DNA from: Sphaerochaeta associata
GTDB lineage: Bacteria > Spirochaetota > Spirochaetia > Sphaerochaetales > Sphaerochaetaceae
Length of the DNA: 64,000 bases
Direction: 5' to 3'
Assembly: GCF_022869165.1 (NCBI RefSeq)
Contig: NZ_CP094929.1
Location: 1,302,001 to 1,366,000, forward strand
Shown here: positions 8,034 to 16,469 of the stretch, piece by piece
How the letters are laid out: each line of letters begins with the position of its first letter
How positions within the stretch are numbered: the first letter of the stretch is position 1
Notes under the pieces: generated by a model
Database searches by the model: none
Seen by the model: only the letters and a program-made list of their open reading frames with translations
Told to the model about the DNA's origin: nothing
Made by a program: the position numbers and the translations under genes

Positions 8034-10148
8034 CTACTTTTTCCCCAATTTCCGTTCCATCTGGCGTTTGGTGAACTCGGGTTCATCAAGATAGAAGTAG
8101 GTTTTCTTGGCAAGCGGAGTTTTATTCCACAACTTCTTCAGATAAGGCATCACCCAGTAGTCCAGACCGAAGGCCTTGCCTGCTCCTCCGAGCATGACAA
8201 TCGATACCGCCATATACCAAAGAATCTCTTTGCCTGCCAATGCCCCGATCAGGAACATGACCGACAAGCCCAAGGATACGATGGCGGCAGGGAAGGTAAA
8301 CAGACCGGCAAAGAGGGCAAGTCCGATACCAACTTCAGCCAGTACGATCATCAGCTGGAACAGATAGGGAGCCTGGGCTACAAATGTATTGTTGATCCAG
8401 GTGAAGATTGCCAAAGGCTGGGAGAGCAGGGGAGGAGCAAACTGCTCGACTGCACCGCTCTCAGCAATCGATTGGCTGACGGCTGCGACGGTATCAACAA
8501 CCGTCTGGCTTGCAGAGGCTGCGGTCTCGACAACCCATTGGGTTGCCGATGATGCAGCTTCCACTGCCGGCTGGCTGGCGGAAGCCACGGCTTGCACTGC
8601 CGGTTGACTTGCCGATGCTACAGTCTGATACGCAGTCTGACTGACCGAAGCTACGGTGTCGGCTACCGCCTGACTTGCCGAGGCGACTGTTTCAGTAACC
8701 GCTTGGCTGGCAGAGGCCCATGCATCGGAAACACTGCCGGCAGGAGCTCCCCAATATACCTTTGAGCCGGTTGTATCGGTAAGCCAGCCTTTCTGTATTT
8801 TCCCAACTCCCTCAATAAACCACATTACACCCAGATACATTCTGAGGAAGGTTGTCCAATAGGAGGGAACCTTGTAGGCAGCCAAACCACCGATGAGGGA
8901 GCGGTTGTGCTTTATTTCCAGTATCTCATGCTTGATGTACGCCCAAGCACCGTTTACGCCACATACACCGCTCTGGTAATAGATGTTCACCATATGCTTG
9001 AGGGCCATGGCGAAGAAGCCTGAGAGGGACATGCCGGCGGTATGACTCACTGCATACTTTCCACCGATGGAAACCATGAATCCGTGGAAGTTCGACTTGA
9101 ACGGCTTGGGGTGCTCGGCTTTGAGGCCGAGTTCACTCTTGACTGCATAGATTACACCATCGGCCGCAGTCTTTGCAGTCTGTTCGGCGGCTTCAACTAT
9201 CTGGGGAACTGCACGGTTATTCTCCAAAAACCACATGCCGTCACCGACGAGGTAGACGTTCTGGTAATCGGGGCTTTGCATATATTCATTGACGAGTTTT
9301 CTGCCGATCTTACCATCGGTAAGCGGAAGCTTCTCGCAGAATTCCGTTCCGCGAACGCCGCAGGTCCAGACCAGCGTCTTTGTTTTGATCACTTCGCCGC
9401 TTTTGGTGGTGAAGCCTTCGGCATCGACTTGGGTGATCAGGGAGTTGAGCTTAATCTCAACGCCTTGTTTCTCCAGGTATTTTACAGCCTTTGCCCTGGG
9501 TTTCTCCGGAAGCATGTTCAAAATGCTTCCCAGTGCTTCTGCGCTGATAAGCCTGCCTTCCTTCTTGAAGTCAATGCCGTTTTCCTTGCACAGGATCGGT
9601 AGCCATTCAGTGAGTTCACCCACCAGCTCGATGCCGGTGAATCCACCGCCGGCAACCACGAAGGTAAGCATCTGTCTGCGCTTTTCACTATCGGCTTCAC
9701 GGCTTGCATCCTTGACAACCTGTTCGATATGGCAGCGGATGCGAAGTGCATCCTCAAGACTCCACAAGTAGAATGCGTGCTCCTTGACACCGGGTATGTT
9801 GAAGTCGGCGGTGGTGGCACCTGTCCCGATGATCAGTTGGTCATATCCGTAGCTTGCACGATCGCCTTTGAGTGTCTGGTTCTTGAAATCGATGTCGATA
9901 ATGGTGTCCTGTACGACATTGACCATTTTGCCGGAGAAAATGCGGTCGAAGGATATTTTTACGGAATCCTCTTCAACACGGTTACCGGCGACTTCATGCA
10001 GCTCAGTCATGAGAATGTGGTGACGGTTCTTGTCAATCAAGGTTATTTCAACCTTGTCTTGATGCTTCTTGAATGCTTTGTGCAAGGTTTTTGCAGCGTG
10101 TACTCCGGCGTATCCCCCGCCCAATACCACAATCTGTTTCTTGTCCAT
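8034..10148 (-). CDS. ndh2: Type II NADH dehydrogenase fused to a DoxX-like membrane domain with hendecad repeats
   Basis: 704 residues. The first about 420 are a two-dinucleotide flavoprotein: FAD motif VLGGGYAGVHAA at the N-terminus and NADH motif VVAGGGFTGIELVGEL near residue 170. From about 425 follows a DoxX-like integral membrane module (FLRMYLGVMWFIEGVGKIQKG, then three further membrane segments to the C-terminus). Between its first and second helices lie eight near-perfect 11-residue repeats of the type ASASQAVTETV (about 477-564). The ATG at 10148 has GGAAGGAA; an upstream in-frame start would add an unmatched 32 residues. It probably oxidises NADH and passes electrons to a quinone at the membrane. 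Confidence 0.88.
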   Translation of the reverse strand: MDKKQIVVLGGGYAGVHAAKTLHKAFKKHQDKVEITLIDKNRHHILMTELHEVAGNRVEEDSVKISFDRIFSGKMVNVVQDTIIDIDFKNQTLKGDRASYGYDQLIIGTGATTADFNIPGVKEHAFYLWSLEDALRIRCHIEQVVKDASREADSEKRRQMLTFVVAGGGFTGIELVGELTEWLPILCKENGIDFKKEGRLISAEALGSILNMLPEKPRAKAVKYLEKQGVEIKLNSLITQVDAEGFTTKSGEVIKTKTLVWTCGVRGTEFCEKLPLTDGKIGRKLVNEYMQSPDYQNVYLVGDGMWFLENNRAVPQIVEAAEQTAKTAADGVIYAVKSELGLKAEHPKPFKSNFHGFMVSIGGKYAVSHTAGMSLSGFFAMALKHMVNIYYQSGVCGVNGAWAYIKHEILEIKHNRSLIGGLAAYKVPSYWTTFLRMYLGVMWFIEGVGKIQKGWLTDTTGSKVYWGAPAGSVSDAWASASQAVTETVASASQAVADTVASVSQTAYQTVASASQPAVQAVASASQPAVEAASSATQWVVETAASASQTVVDTVAAVSQSIAESGAVEQFAPPLLSQPLAIFTWINNTFVAQAPYLFQLMIVLAEVGIGLALFAGLFTFPAAIVSLGLSVMFLIGALAGKEILWYMAVSIVMLGGAGKAFGLDYWVMPYLKKLWNKTPLAKKTYFYLDEPEFTKRQMERKLGKK
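8456..8719 (-). repeat. Eight 33-bp repeats coding 11-residue hendecads inside ndh2
   Basis: The coding strand repeats ASASQ-x5-V/A eight times in register (ASASQAVTETV, ASASQAVADTV, ASVSQTAYQTV, ASASQPAVQAV, and so on). Eleven-residue periodicity is typical of extended amphipathic helices or right-handed coiled coils. Boundaries are approximate to about 10 bp. Confidence 0.75.
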
Positions 10149-10618
10149 GGTTCCTTCCTTACGGCGGCCCTTGCTGACAAGGGCTTGCAATATACGAATC
10201 TTTGTATAGCGTTGCAACAAGGATTTTTGCGGATGTACAGTCACGCTACCTTACTGCGTTGGTAGAAAAACACTCTAGCACAGAAGTAGGAATTTATGCA
10301 ATTGTGTCATTTTTTATCGAATATAGTTTTTCACATTTTTTACATTAACACCATACTGTAGGAGATGAAAAAATAAATAAATCTCTGTGGGAAACGAATT
10401 ATTGGTAAAATAGTGAAAAAAAATGTATCGATATTTTTATATCTAAGTAAAGCAATCGGATTACTTGCCTATGGAACTCTTTATAATATAATTACATATC
10501 AAGATAATCTCGTAATTGCGAATGACTATTGATAATTTTAGGACGATATTGCAAAACTGTAATAGTTCTGTATATGATTATATCAACGAATGATGAAATT
10601 ACCTAGGAGTTAATGACC
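10149..10618. other. AT-rich divergent intergenic region between ndh2 and the FMN-binding lipoprotein
   Basis: About 470 bp without an open frame. It is much more AT-rich than the flanks, especially 10290-10600, and must hold both promoters. I find no perfect CRP/FNR dyad, riboswitch or terminator in it. The long AT-rich leader ahead of the lipoprotein is unusual for this window. Confidence 0.4.
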
Positions 10619-11926
10619 ATGAGAAAGAACGTGTTGGCTGTACTTGCAGCTGTTGTTTTGATCTCTCTGTTCGTCTTCACCGGCTGCTCGAAGTCTGAAG
10701 CGAAAACCGCAACCCCGGCACCTGCTGCTGCACCTGCTGTAGCTGCACCTGCTCCCGCCCCGGCCCCGGCCCCGGCTCCTGCTGCTGCAAAGTATGCCGA
10801 TGGCATCTATTTTGCCGCCGACGATGCGTTCGCTTCCTCCGGCTGGAAGGAAACCGTAACCTTGACTGTCAGTGGTGGAAAGATTGTCGAAGCTGACTGG
10901 AATGCAGTAAACATTTCCGGTGGTGCCGACAAGAAGACCTATGACAAGGCTGGGAAGTACAACATGGTGAAGTTCGGCAAAGCCCAGGCTGAATGGTATC
11001 AGCAGGCCGAGAAGGCCGAGGCCCACCTCCTGAAGACCCAGGATCCTGCAGCAATAAGCTATAAGGACAGCGAAGGTCACACAGATGACATCGCCGGTGT
11101 CTCAGTCCATGTGGATGCATTCTTCGAACTTGCTGCCAAGGCTCTTGCAGCCGGTCCTGTCGGTCGCGGTCCGTATGCCGATGGTGCTTACTTTGCCATC
11201 GATGAGGCCTATCCCTCCTCCGGTTGGAAGGAATATGTCTCCCTGACCGTTCTCAACGGCCGCATTGCAGCTGTCAACTGGAGTGCCGTGAACCGCAATG
11301 GGGATGACAAGAAGGCCTATGACAAGGCTGGAAAGTACAACATGGTGAAGTTCGGCAAGGCTCAGGACGAGTGGTATGTACAGGCTCAGAAGACCGAGGA
11401 GTACCTGCTCAAGACCCAGGACCTCAATGCCATCACCTACAAGGATGATGCCGGTCATACAGACGACATCGCAGGGGTCTCCGTACACGTAAACTCCCTC
11501 TTTGATCTGGCCAAGAAGGCACTGGACAACGGTCCTGTCGGGCTTGGTCCCTTCTCCAACGGCGGCTACTATGCAACCGAGGAAGCGTTCGGTTCGTCAG
11601 GCTGGAAGGGATTTGTTTCTCTCTTCGTAAACAACGGCAACCTCGTCAATGTCTACTGGAGTGCAGTGGATAAGGACAATCGTGACAAGCAGACCGTTGC
11701 AGCTGAGGGTGGTTACGGCATGATCAAGGCCAGCAAGATCGGGAAGGAATGGAATGAGCAGGCAGTGGCGGTTCAGAACCACCTCCTCTCCACCCAGGAC
11801 CCCAAGAAGATCACCTACAAGGACGATGCCGGTCATACCGATGACATCGCCGGTGCCAGCGTGCATGTAAACGACTTCTATGCCTTGGTTGAGAAAGCTC
11901 TCGCCAATGGAGTAAAGAAGTACTAA
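10619..11926 (+). CDS. Lipoprotein with three FMN-binding-type repeats (PplA-like)
   Basis: 435 residues. Signal peptide with lipobox VFTGC (Cys23), an Ala-Pro linker (about 32-57), then three repeats of about 115-125 residues. Each begins YADGxYFA/GYYATEEAF and has SSGWK, WSAV and a terminal TYKDDAGHTDDIAG(V/A)S motif. This matches the FMN-binding domain family (NqrC C-terminal/PplA), in which ApbE links FMN to a Ser/Thr in such a motif. ATG 10619 is 9 nt after AGGAG; ATG 10613 is too close. Divergent from ndh2, it may be a flavinylated surface electron carrier; the FMN itself is inference. Confidence 0.8.
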   Translation: MRKNVLAVLAAVVLISLFVFTGCSKSEAKTATPAPAAAPAVAAPAPAPAPAPAPAAAKYADGIYFAADDAFASSGWKETVTLTVSGGKIVEADWNAVNISGGADKKTYDKAGKYNMVKFGKAQAEWYQQAEKAEAHLLKTQDPAAISYKDSEGHTDDIAGVSVHVDAFFELAAKALAAGPVGRGPYADGAYFAIDEAYPSSGWKEYVSLTVLNGRIAAVNWSAVNRNGDDKKAYDKAGKYNMVKFGKAQDEWYVQAQKTEEYLLKTQDLNAITYKDDAGHTDDIAGVSVHVNSLFDLAKKALDNGPVGLGPFSNGGYYATEEAFGSSGWKGFVSLFVNNGNLVNVYWSAVDKDNRDKQTVAAEGGYGMIKASKIGKEWNEQAVAVQNHLLSTQDPKKITYKDDAGHTDDIAGASVHVNDFYALVEKALANGVKKY

Positions 11927-11950
11927 TCGTCCGAAATCGACAGTATCAGG

Positions 11951-11980
11951 ACCCCGGGGATTGCTCTCCGGGGTTCATTA
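11951..11980 (+). terminator. Intrinsic terminator after the FMN-binding lipoprotein
   Basis: ACCCCGG (11951-11957) pairs with CCGGGGT (11968-11974), extended by an imperfect pair, and is followed by a short T-containing tail. Confidence 0.65.
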
Positions 11981-11986
11981 ATTATG

Positions 11987-12016
11987 TTGGGCAAAATTGG
12001 TTTTTACTGATACAAT
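11987..12016 (+). promoter_or_regulatory. Promoter of the LysE-family gene, leaderless geometry
   Basis: TTGGGC (11987-11992), 18 nt, TACAAT (12011-12016). Only 8 nt separate the -10 from the ATG at 12025, and no Shine-Dalgarno is present. The spacer plus -10 block is shared with the LysR promoter near 24041. Confidence 0.55.
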
Positions 12017-12024
12017 CCAATGGT

Positions 12025-12630
12025 ATGCAAATCGACATGCTTGCCACCCTGACCTTTGCCTTGATAACCACATTCACCCCTGGTCCCAATACGATCAGCA
12101 GTCAGGCAATGGGGCTGAATTACGGCTATCGCAGGTCCCTGCCGTATTTCTTCGGAATTGCCACAGGATTCTTCTCGATCATGCTGCTCAGTGCAGTGCT
12201 CGCTGCAGCGCTTACTCAATTGATTCCTTCGGTGGTAACCTACCTTACCATAGCCGGCAGCCTTTATATTCTCTACTTGGCCTACCACGTTTTTACAAGT
12301 TCATATTCGTTCTCCCAAACGATTGTAAAGCCGCTCGGCTACAGCAACGGCCTGCTCTTGCAGTTGCTTAATCCGAAGGTCATCATCCTTGGGCTGACCG
12401 TCTACTCGACTTTCCTCAGGGATATGGCACGCACTCCGTTCAATCTCGCGGCGAGTGCCCTTTGTTTTACGCTGATGAGTTTTTCAGCCCTCTCAACCTG
12501 GGCCTTGTTCGGGATGGGGATATCACGCCTGCTCAGAACCGAGCATACTCGCAAGGTTGTCAATGCAGCACTTGCACTATTGCTGGTGTATACAGCGGTG
12601 AGGATGGTGTGGAGCTTGTTTTCAGCCTGA
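12025..12630 (+). CDS. LysE/RhtB family amino-acid exporter
   Basis: 201 residues with six predicted membrane helices and the family signature near the N-terminus, TFTPGPNTISSQAMGLNYG, as in LysE/RhtB exporters. It probably exports an amino acid or derivative from the cytoplasm; the substrate is unknown. The start codon has no ribosome binding site and follows the -10 by 8 nt, so translation may begin at the very 5' end of the mRNA. It stands alone between a terminator and a 220-bp gap. Confidence 0.87.
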   Translation: MQIDMLATLTFALITTFTPGPNTISSQAMGLNYGYRRSLPYFFGIATGFFSIMLLSAVLAAALTQLIPSVVTYLTIAGSLYILYLAYHVFTSSYSFSQTIVKPLGYSNGLLLQLLNPKVIILGLTVYSTFLRDMARTPFNLAASALCFTLMSFSALSTWALFGMGISRLLRTEHTRKVVNAALALLLVYTAVRMVWSLFSA

Positions 12631-12745
12631 TGTTAAATAGGCGATCTCTTCAAATGCATGATAATGCGATTTTATACTACCAGTTCTCCGTTTTCATATA
12701 TGAAGTGAATTATTCAGAATAACGCATTCATGGTCTCAATGATAA

Positions 12746-12766
12746 TGGTGTCACAACTGGTGTCAC
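12746..12766. repeat. Tandem 9-bp repeat TGGTGTCAC
   Basis: TGGTGTCAC occurs at 12746-12754 and 12758-12766, separated by AAC, in the gap between the LysE gene and tRNA-Leu. No function is apparent. Confidence 0.35.
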
Positions 12767-12794
12767 GTTCCATTTCCAGGTTTTTAAGGGGAGG

Positions 12795-12841
12795 GAAAAT
12801 AAAAAACAAACCCTCGCTAAATTATTTATTAGCAAGGGTTT
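12795..12841 (-). terminator. Terminator of tRNA-Leu
   Basis: On the minus strand a 13-bp stem (12829-12841 with 12808-12820, one mismatch) is followed by a T-rich tail at 12807-12795, just after the tRNA. Confidence 0.75.
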
Positions 12842-12849
12842 ATTTTGAG

Positions 12850-12934
12850 TGCGGTAGACTGGACTTGAACCAGCATGACCTCTCGGACACTAGCACCTCA
12901 AGCTAGCGTGTCTACCAAATTCCACCACTACCGC
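12850..12934 (-). tRNA. tRNA-Leu(GAG)
   Basis: 85 nt with GCGGTAG/CTACCGC acceptor stem, variable arm typical of leucine tRNA, anticodon loop TTGAGGT (anticodon GAG) and T-loop GGTTCAAGTCC. CCA is not encoded. Confidence 0.95.
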
Positions 12935-13034
12935 ATTCTGAGGTTGTTCAGTTCTCTCAAACCGAACGTGGCAACAATACAACACCGTTGGGTTTTGAGT
13001 CAAGCCCTCTTTTGAAAAAGAAGGCTTGAATTTC

Positions 13035-14813
13035 CTAGAGTAACGCTTCAAATTGATCGAGCAGGCTTTCAAACGTTTTCAAAGCCTCCTGCACCGGTTT
13101 TTCACTCTCCATATCGACACCAGCCTTGCAGAGGGAATCGATGGGATAGGAGCTGCCGCCGCTAGAGAGGAAAGCGAGGTAGTCGTTGCGCTGGGCTTCA
13201 CCACCGCATAGGACCTTTTGACTCAATGCGATTGCGGCACTGATGCCGGTTGCGTATTTATATACATAGAAGGGGCTGTAGAAGTGTGGTATTCTCAGGC
13301 CTTCAAGATCGCTCTCATCCTCAAACTCGACGGCGGGTCCGAAGTAGGCTTCAAGCAGCTTGCGGTACTCTTGTCGCAACACCTCAAGCGTCAAGGGAGT
13401 ACCTGCTTCAGCCAACTCATGCGTGACCTTCTCATACTCGGCGAACATTGTCTGCCTGAAGAGCGTGGCAACGATATCGTCGATCTGCTTGCCCAAAATA
13501 TAGGCCTTGGTTTTGTTGTCCGATGAGGTCTCGATCATATACTTGGCCACCAGCTGCTCGTTGAAGGTGGAGGCCACTTCAGCTTCAAAGATGGTGTAGT
13601 CGTAGTGGAAGTAGGGATTGTTCTTTGCACTGTAGTAGCTGTGCATGGAGTGTCCTCCTTCGTGGGCTACGGTGAACAGGTCGCGAAGTACATCCTCCTT
13701 GTAGTTGAGCAGAATGTACGGCTTGGACGTATAGGTTCCACTGCTGAAGGCTCCACTGCGCTTTCCTTTGTTCTCATACCGGTCGACCCAGCGCTCGGTG
13801 GTAAGCCCTGCCTTGATGGTCTTGACATATTCCTCGCCAAGGGGCTTGAGCGACTCACAGATGATGTTGACCGCCTGCTCATAGCTCGTATGGGACTCGA
13901 TGCCTTTGACCAAGGGGACATAAACATCGTAGTGGGCAAGCTTCTCCTGTCCCAGCAAACGAGATCTCAATGCATAGTAACGGTGCAGGGCAGGGAAGGC
14001 CTCATGCACCGCCTTGATCAGGTTGTCGTATACAGACAAGGGTACCCTGTCACCGAAGAGAGCCATGCTCCGGCAGCTTTCATAACCGCGAGCCTTGCTG
14101 CGGAATATATCCTGCTTCACCTGGCCTTCGTAGAGTCTGGCGATGGCATGCTTGCTCTTCTCATATACTGCATAGAACTGTTTGTACGCCCTCTTCCTCA
14201 AGTCCCTGTCATCCTGCATCAAGAAGCTGCTGAATGAGCTCTGGGTGAGAGGTTTCCCGTCAAGCTCGCCGAAATCGAAATCTACGTTGGTCAAATCGCC
14301 GAAGGTGGTTCGCATCACCGAGCCAACCTCTCCCTGCAGTGCCATCAGGCGCTCTTCCGACTCGCTGAGTATATGTTCCTTGAATCTGCGTGCTTTCTTG
14401 ATGAAAATGGCATAGGGAGCAAAATCCACATCCTCGAGATAGGTTTCGATTACCTTGTCCTCAATGCCGAGCAATTCGGGATCGAAGAAAGCCATGGCAG
14501 CCGATAGCAGGCTCAGCTGCTGGGATGCCAGCGAGTAGCGCCTGACGTTGTCGTTGTCAGAGGCATCTCCTGCGTAGAGCAGAAAGGCGTAGTTGTACAG
14601 CCGCTCGGCAAGAATCGAAGTCTGTTCGTACCACTGCATCGTTGATAAAAAGGAATCCTTGCCCGCTGAAAGGCTTCCTTTCAGCTCAGGGGCCTCCTCG
14701 ATGCGGGTTTTAAGCTCCTTGAGTCCTTCGTCCCAGCTTTCGTTGTTCCCAAAGAGACTGCCAAGGTCCCAGGTATCTTCAATTTTCTGCTGTGCTCGGT
14801 TGAGTGTCTTCAT
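13035..14813 (-). CDS. pepF: Oligoendopeptidase F (M3B peptidase)
   Basis: 592 residues, the usual size. Zinc site HEGGHSMHSY (HExxH) about residue 390 with the third ligand in TIFEAEVASTFNE. Cytoplasmic, degrades short peptides. The ATG overlaps the rdgB stop by ATGA, so the two are translationally coupled. The first 20 residues carry no signal peptide. Confidence 0.95.
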   Translation of the reverse strand: MKTLNRAQQKIEDTWDLGSLFGNNESWDEGLKELKTRIEEAPELKGSLSAGKDSFLSTMQWYEQTSILAERLYNYAFLLYAGDASDNDNVRRYSLASQQLSLLSAAMAFFDPELLGIEDKVIETYLEDVDFAPYAIFIKKARRFKEHILSESEERLMALQGEVGSVMRTTFGDLTNVDFDFGELDGKPLTQSSFSSFLMQDDRDLRKRAYKQFYAVYEKSKHAIARLYEGQVKQDIFRSKARGYESCRSMALFGDRVPLSVYDNLIKAVHEAFPALHRYYALRSRLLGQEKLAHYDVYVPLVKGIESHTSYEQAVNIICESLKPLGEEYVKTIKAGLTTERWVDRYENKGKRSGAFSSGTYTSKPYILLNYKEDVLRDLFTVAHEGGHSMHSYYSAKNNPYFHYDYTIFEAEVASTFNEQLVAKYMIETSSDNKTKAYILGKQIDDIVATLFRQTMFAEYEKVTHELAEAGTPLTLEVLRQEYRKLLEAYFGPAVEFEDESDLEGLRIPHFYSPFYVYKYATGISAAIALSQKVLCGGEAQRNDYLAFLSSGGSSYPIDSLCKAGVDMESEKPVQEALKTFESLLDQFEALL

Positions 14814-15415
14814 GAAATTTCTCCTAACAGGGTGATAAGGTGCCGTGTTGCGCGACCGCGGTGGCTGTAGTGGTCTTTCTCATCATCGGTCAGTTCGGCC
14901 ATGGTTTTTCCGGCCTCCGTGACGTAGAAGACAGGATCATAGCCGAAACCGCCTTTCCCGTACCCGGTGGCGGCGATCTGTCCATGCACCGATTCACATA
15001 TGGTAAAGATGCGATGCTTATCCACAACCAGAGCCAAGGCACAGACAAACTGTGCACTGCGTTCAGAAGGGGACTTCAGATGTGCTAAATTTTCCAACAG
15101 GAACGTATTGCGTTCATCACTTTCCAGCTGCCTGCCGAATGTTTCCATTCCGTAGCGGGCAGTCCTGACTCCCGGACCGCCGCCCAATGCATCCACGCAA
15201 AGTCCGGAATCGTCGGCAAGGACAACCATATTTTTCGGAGCAGATTCAGCGAGTGCCAATGCCTTGCCCAAAGCATTCTCGGTGAAGGTCGGCTTGTCTT
15301 CCTCGAAGTCGAAACTCAGACCCAGCTCCTTAGGTAAAATGATGGTATGGGCGCCGAGCATGCGGGAGAACTCCTCCCGCTTATGGGTATTATTTGATGC
15401 CAAAAGAATATTCAT
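14810..15415 (-). CDS. rdgB: dITP/XTP pyrophosphatase (RdgB/HAM1 family)
   Basis: About 201 residues from MNILLASNNTHKREEF. Family motifs SNNTHKREE, DDSGLCVDALGG, PGVRTARYG and the FGYDPVF loop are present. It removes deaminated purine nucleoside triphosphates. The ATG at 15415 matches the family N-terminus, but an in-frame ATG at 15433 has a better GAGG site and would overlap the upstream gene by 14 nt. Operon order on the minus strand is the sigma-like gene, rdgB, pepF, each overlapping or abutting the next. Confidence 0.93.
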   Translation of the reverse strand: MNILLASNNTHKREEFSRMLGAHTIILPKELGLSFDFEEDKPTFTENALGKALALAESAPKNMVVLADDSGLCVDALGGGPGVRTARYGMETFGRQLESDERNTFLLENLAHLKSPSERSAQFVCALALVVDKHRIFTICESVHGQIAATGYGKGGFGYDPVFYVTEAGKTMAELTDDEKDHYSHRGRATRHLITLLGEIS

Positions 15416-15419
15416 GGGT

Positions 15420-16418
15420 CTAAAGATACTCATTGTCCTCTTGTTCGTCCATATACTGAGAGAGCAGGCGCTTCATATAATGTACAGAACTGTCGATGGT
15501 GCCTTTGGGTATGCCAAGCAGGGCACCCAATTCACTGTGACTTAGGTTGAGTTCCATTGCACGAATCTGATTGATCTTGGTTTTATACACACGCTGGGTC
15601 CAGATACGAAGCTGCTCTAGTTTCAGCCTCTTCGTCTCATCCTCTTCGCGAAGGAGTTCTGCTTCAATTTCCAGCAACCTTCTGAAGTGCCGATGACTGA
15701 TTGTTTCGAACTCTTCCTTGCATGCCCTCTTTTGTGCAAGAACGATATCGGCTGTATTCAGATACTCGGCCAGCAGGGTTGTATTCACTTCCAAAAGTGC
15801 TGCCAAGTCCTCCAGGAGATAGTGCCCGGCCATGTGCGGAGAGAGGGTGAGCATGATCAGAAATCGCTTTCGATTCACCTGGTGCCGAAGTAAGCCTTGC
15901 AATTCCAACAACTTTCCATCGTTTACAATCGATGGCTGGCTCCTATGCTCAAGCAATTCCTTGAAAAGGGCAGGGAGAGTCTTGATGTCTTGTTGCACCA
16001 CTGACGAAAACCTGCAGTACATGGCATGTTCCAAGGTTTCCTCAGGCATCGGGTTTGCCTGCTGATGATAGAAATCACTTTCGGCGACTAAAAGCTCTTT
16101 CTTTCTTTGTATCTGCTTTTGGGCGATGAAGTACCGACTACGCTTACGTACGACCTGACTCAGATACCCTATATAGGATAGTCGACCTTCCCGATAGGTG
16201 TTCAGATAATACGGAATGGCGTCGTAGCAGAAGAACAGGAACTCGCAACAGTCCTCCTCGTCAATGAGGTGCAGAAAGGATGGGAGCTCATACATCAATT
16301 GTTGGGTTTGTTCGTGCAGTGATTGATAGAGCACTTGGTCGTCGTGTTGCTTTTGGTAGCTTATTACTGACTTGGTCAGTTGAAGTGAAGCGCTCTCGGA
16401 GAGAGGTAACAGATACAT
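15420..16418 (-). CDS. Unrecognised helical protein with sigma-region-4-like helix-turn-helix
   Basis: 332 residues, almost all helical and rich in Leu, Glu, Gln and Arg. The C-terminal 60 residues (KTKINQIRAMELNLSHSELG followed by a LLGIPKGTIDSSVHYMKRLL-like segment) resemble sigma-70 region 4 or a RNA polymerase sigma-factor-like helix-turn-helix. No clear region 2. AAGGAG precedes the ATG. First gene of the rdgB-pepF operon. It could be a divergent spirochaetal transcription factor; I cannot name it. Confidence 0.6.
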   Translation of the reverse strand: MYLLPLSESASLQLTKSVISYQKQHDDQVLYQSLHEQTQQLMYELPSFLHLIDEEDCCEFLFFCYDAIPYYLNTYREGRLSYIGYLSQVVRKRSRYFIAQKQIQRKKELLVAESDFYHQQANPMPEETLEHAMYCRFSSVVQQDIKTLPALFKELLEHRSQPSIVNDGKLLELQGLLRHQVNRKRFLIMLTLSPHMAGHYLLEDLAALLEVNTTLLAEYLNTADIVLAQKRACKEEFETISHRHFRRLLEIEAELLREEDETKRLKLEQLRIWTQRVYKTKINQIRAMELNLSHSELGALLGIPKGTIDSSVHYMKRLLSQYMDEQEDNEYL

Positions 16419-16469
16419 CGCATACTCCTTCGGTGTTGTATCACCTATGTATGCAATGTGTATGCCAAG

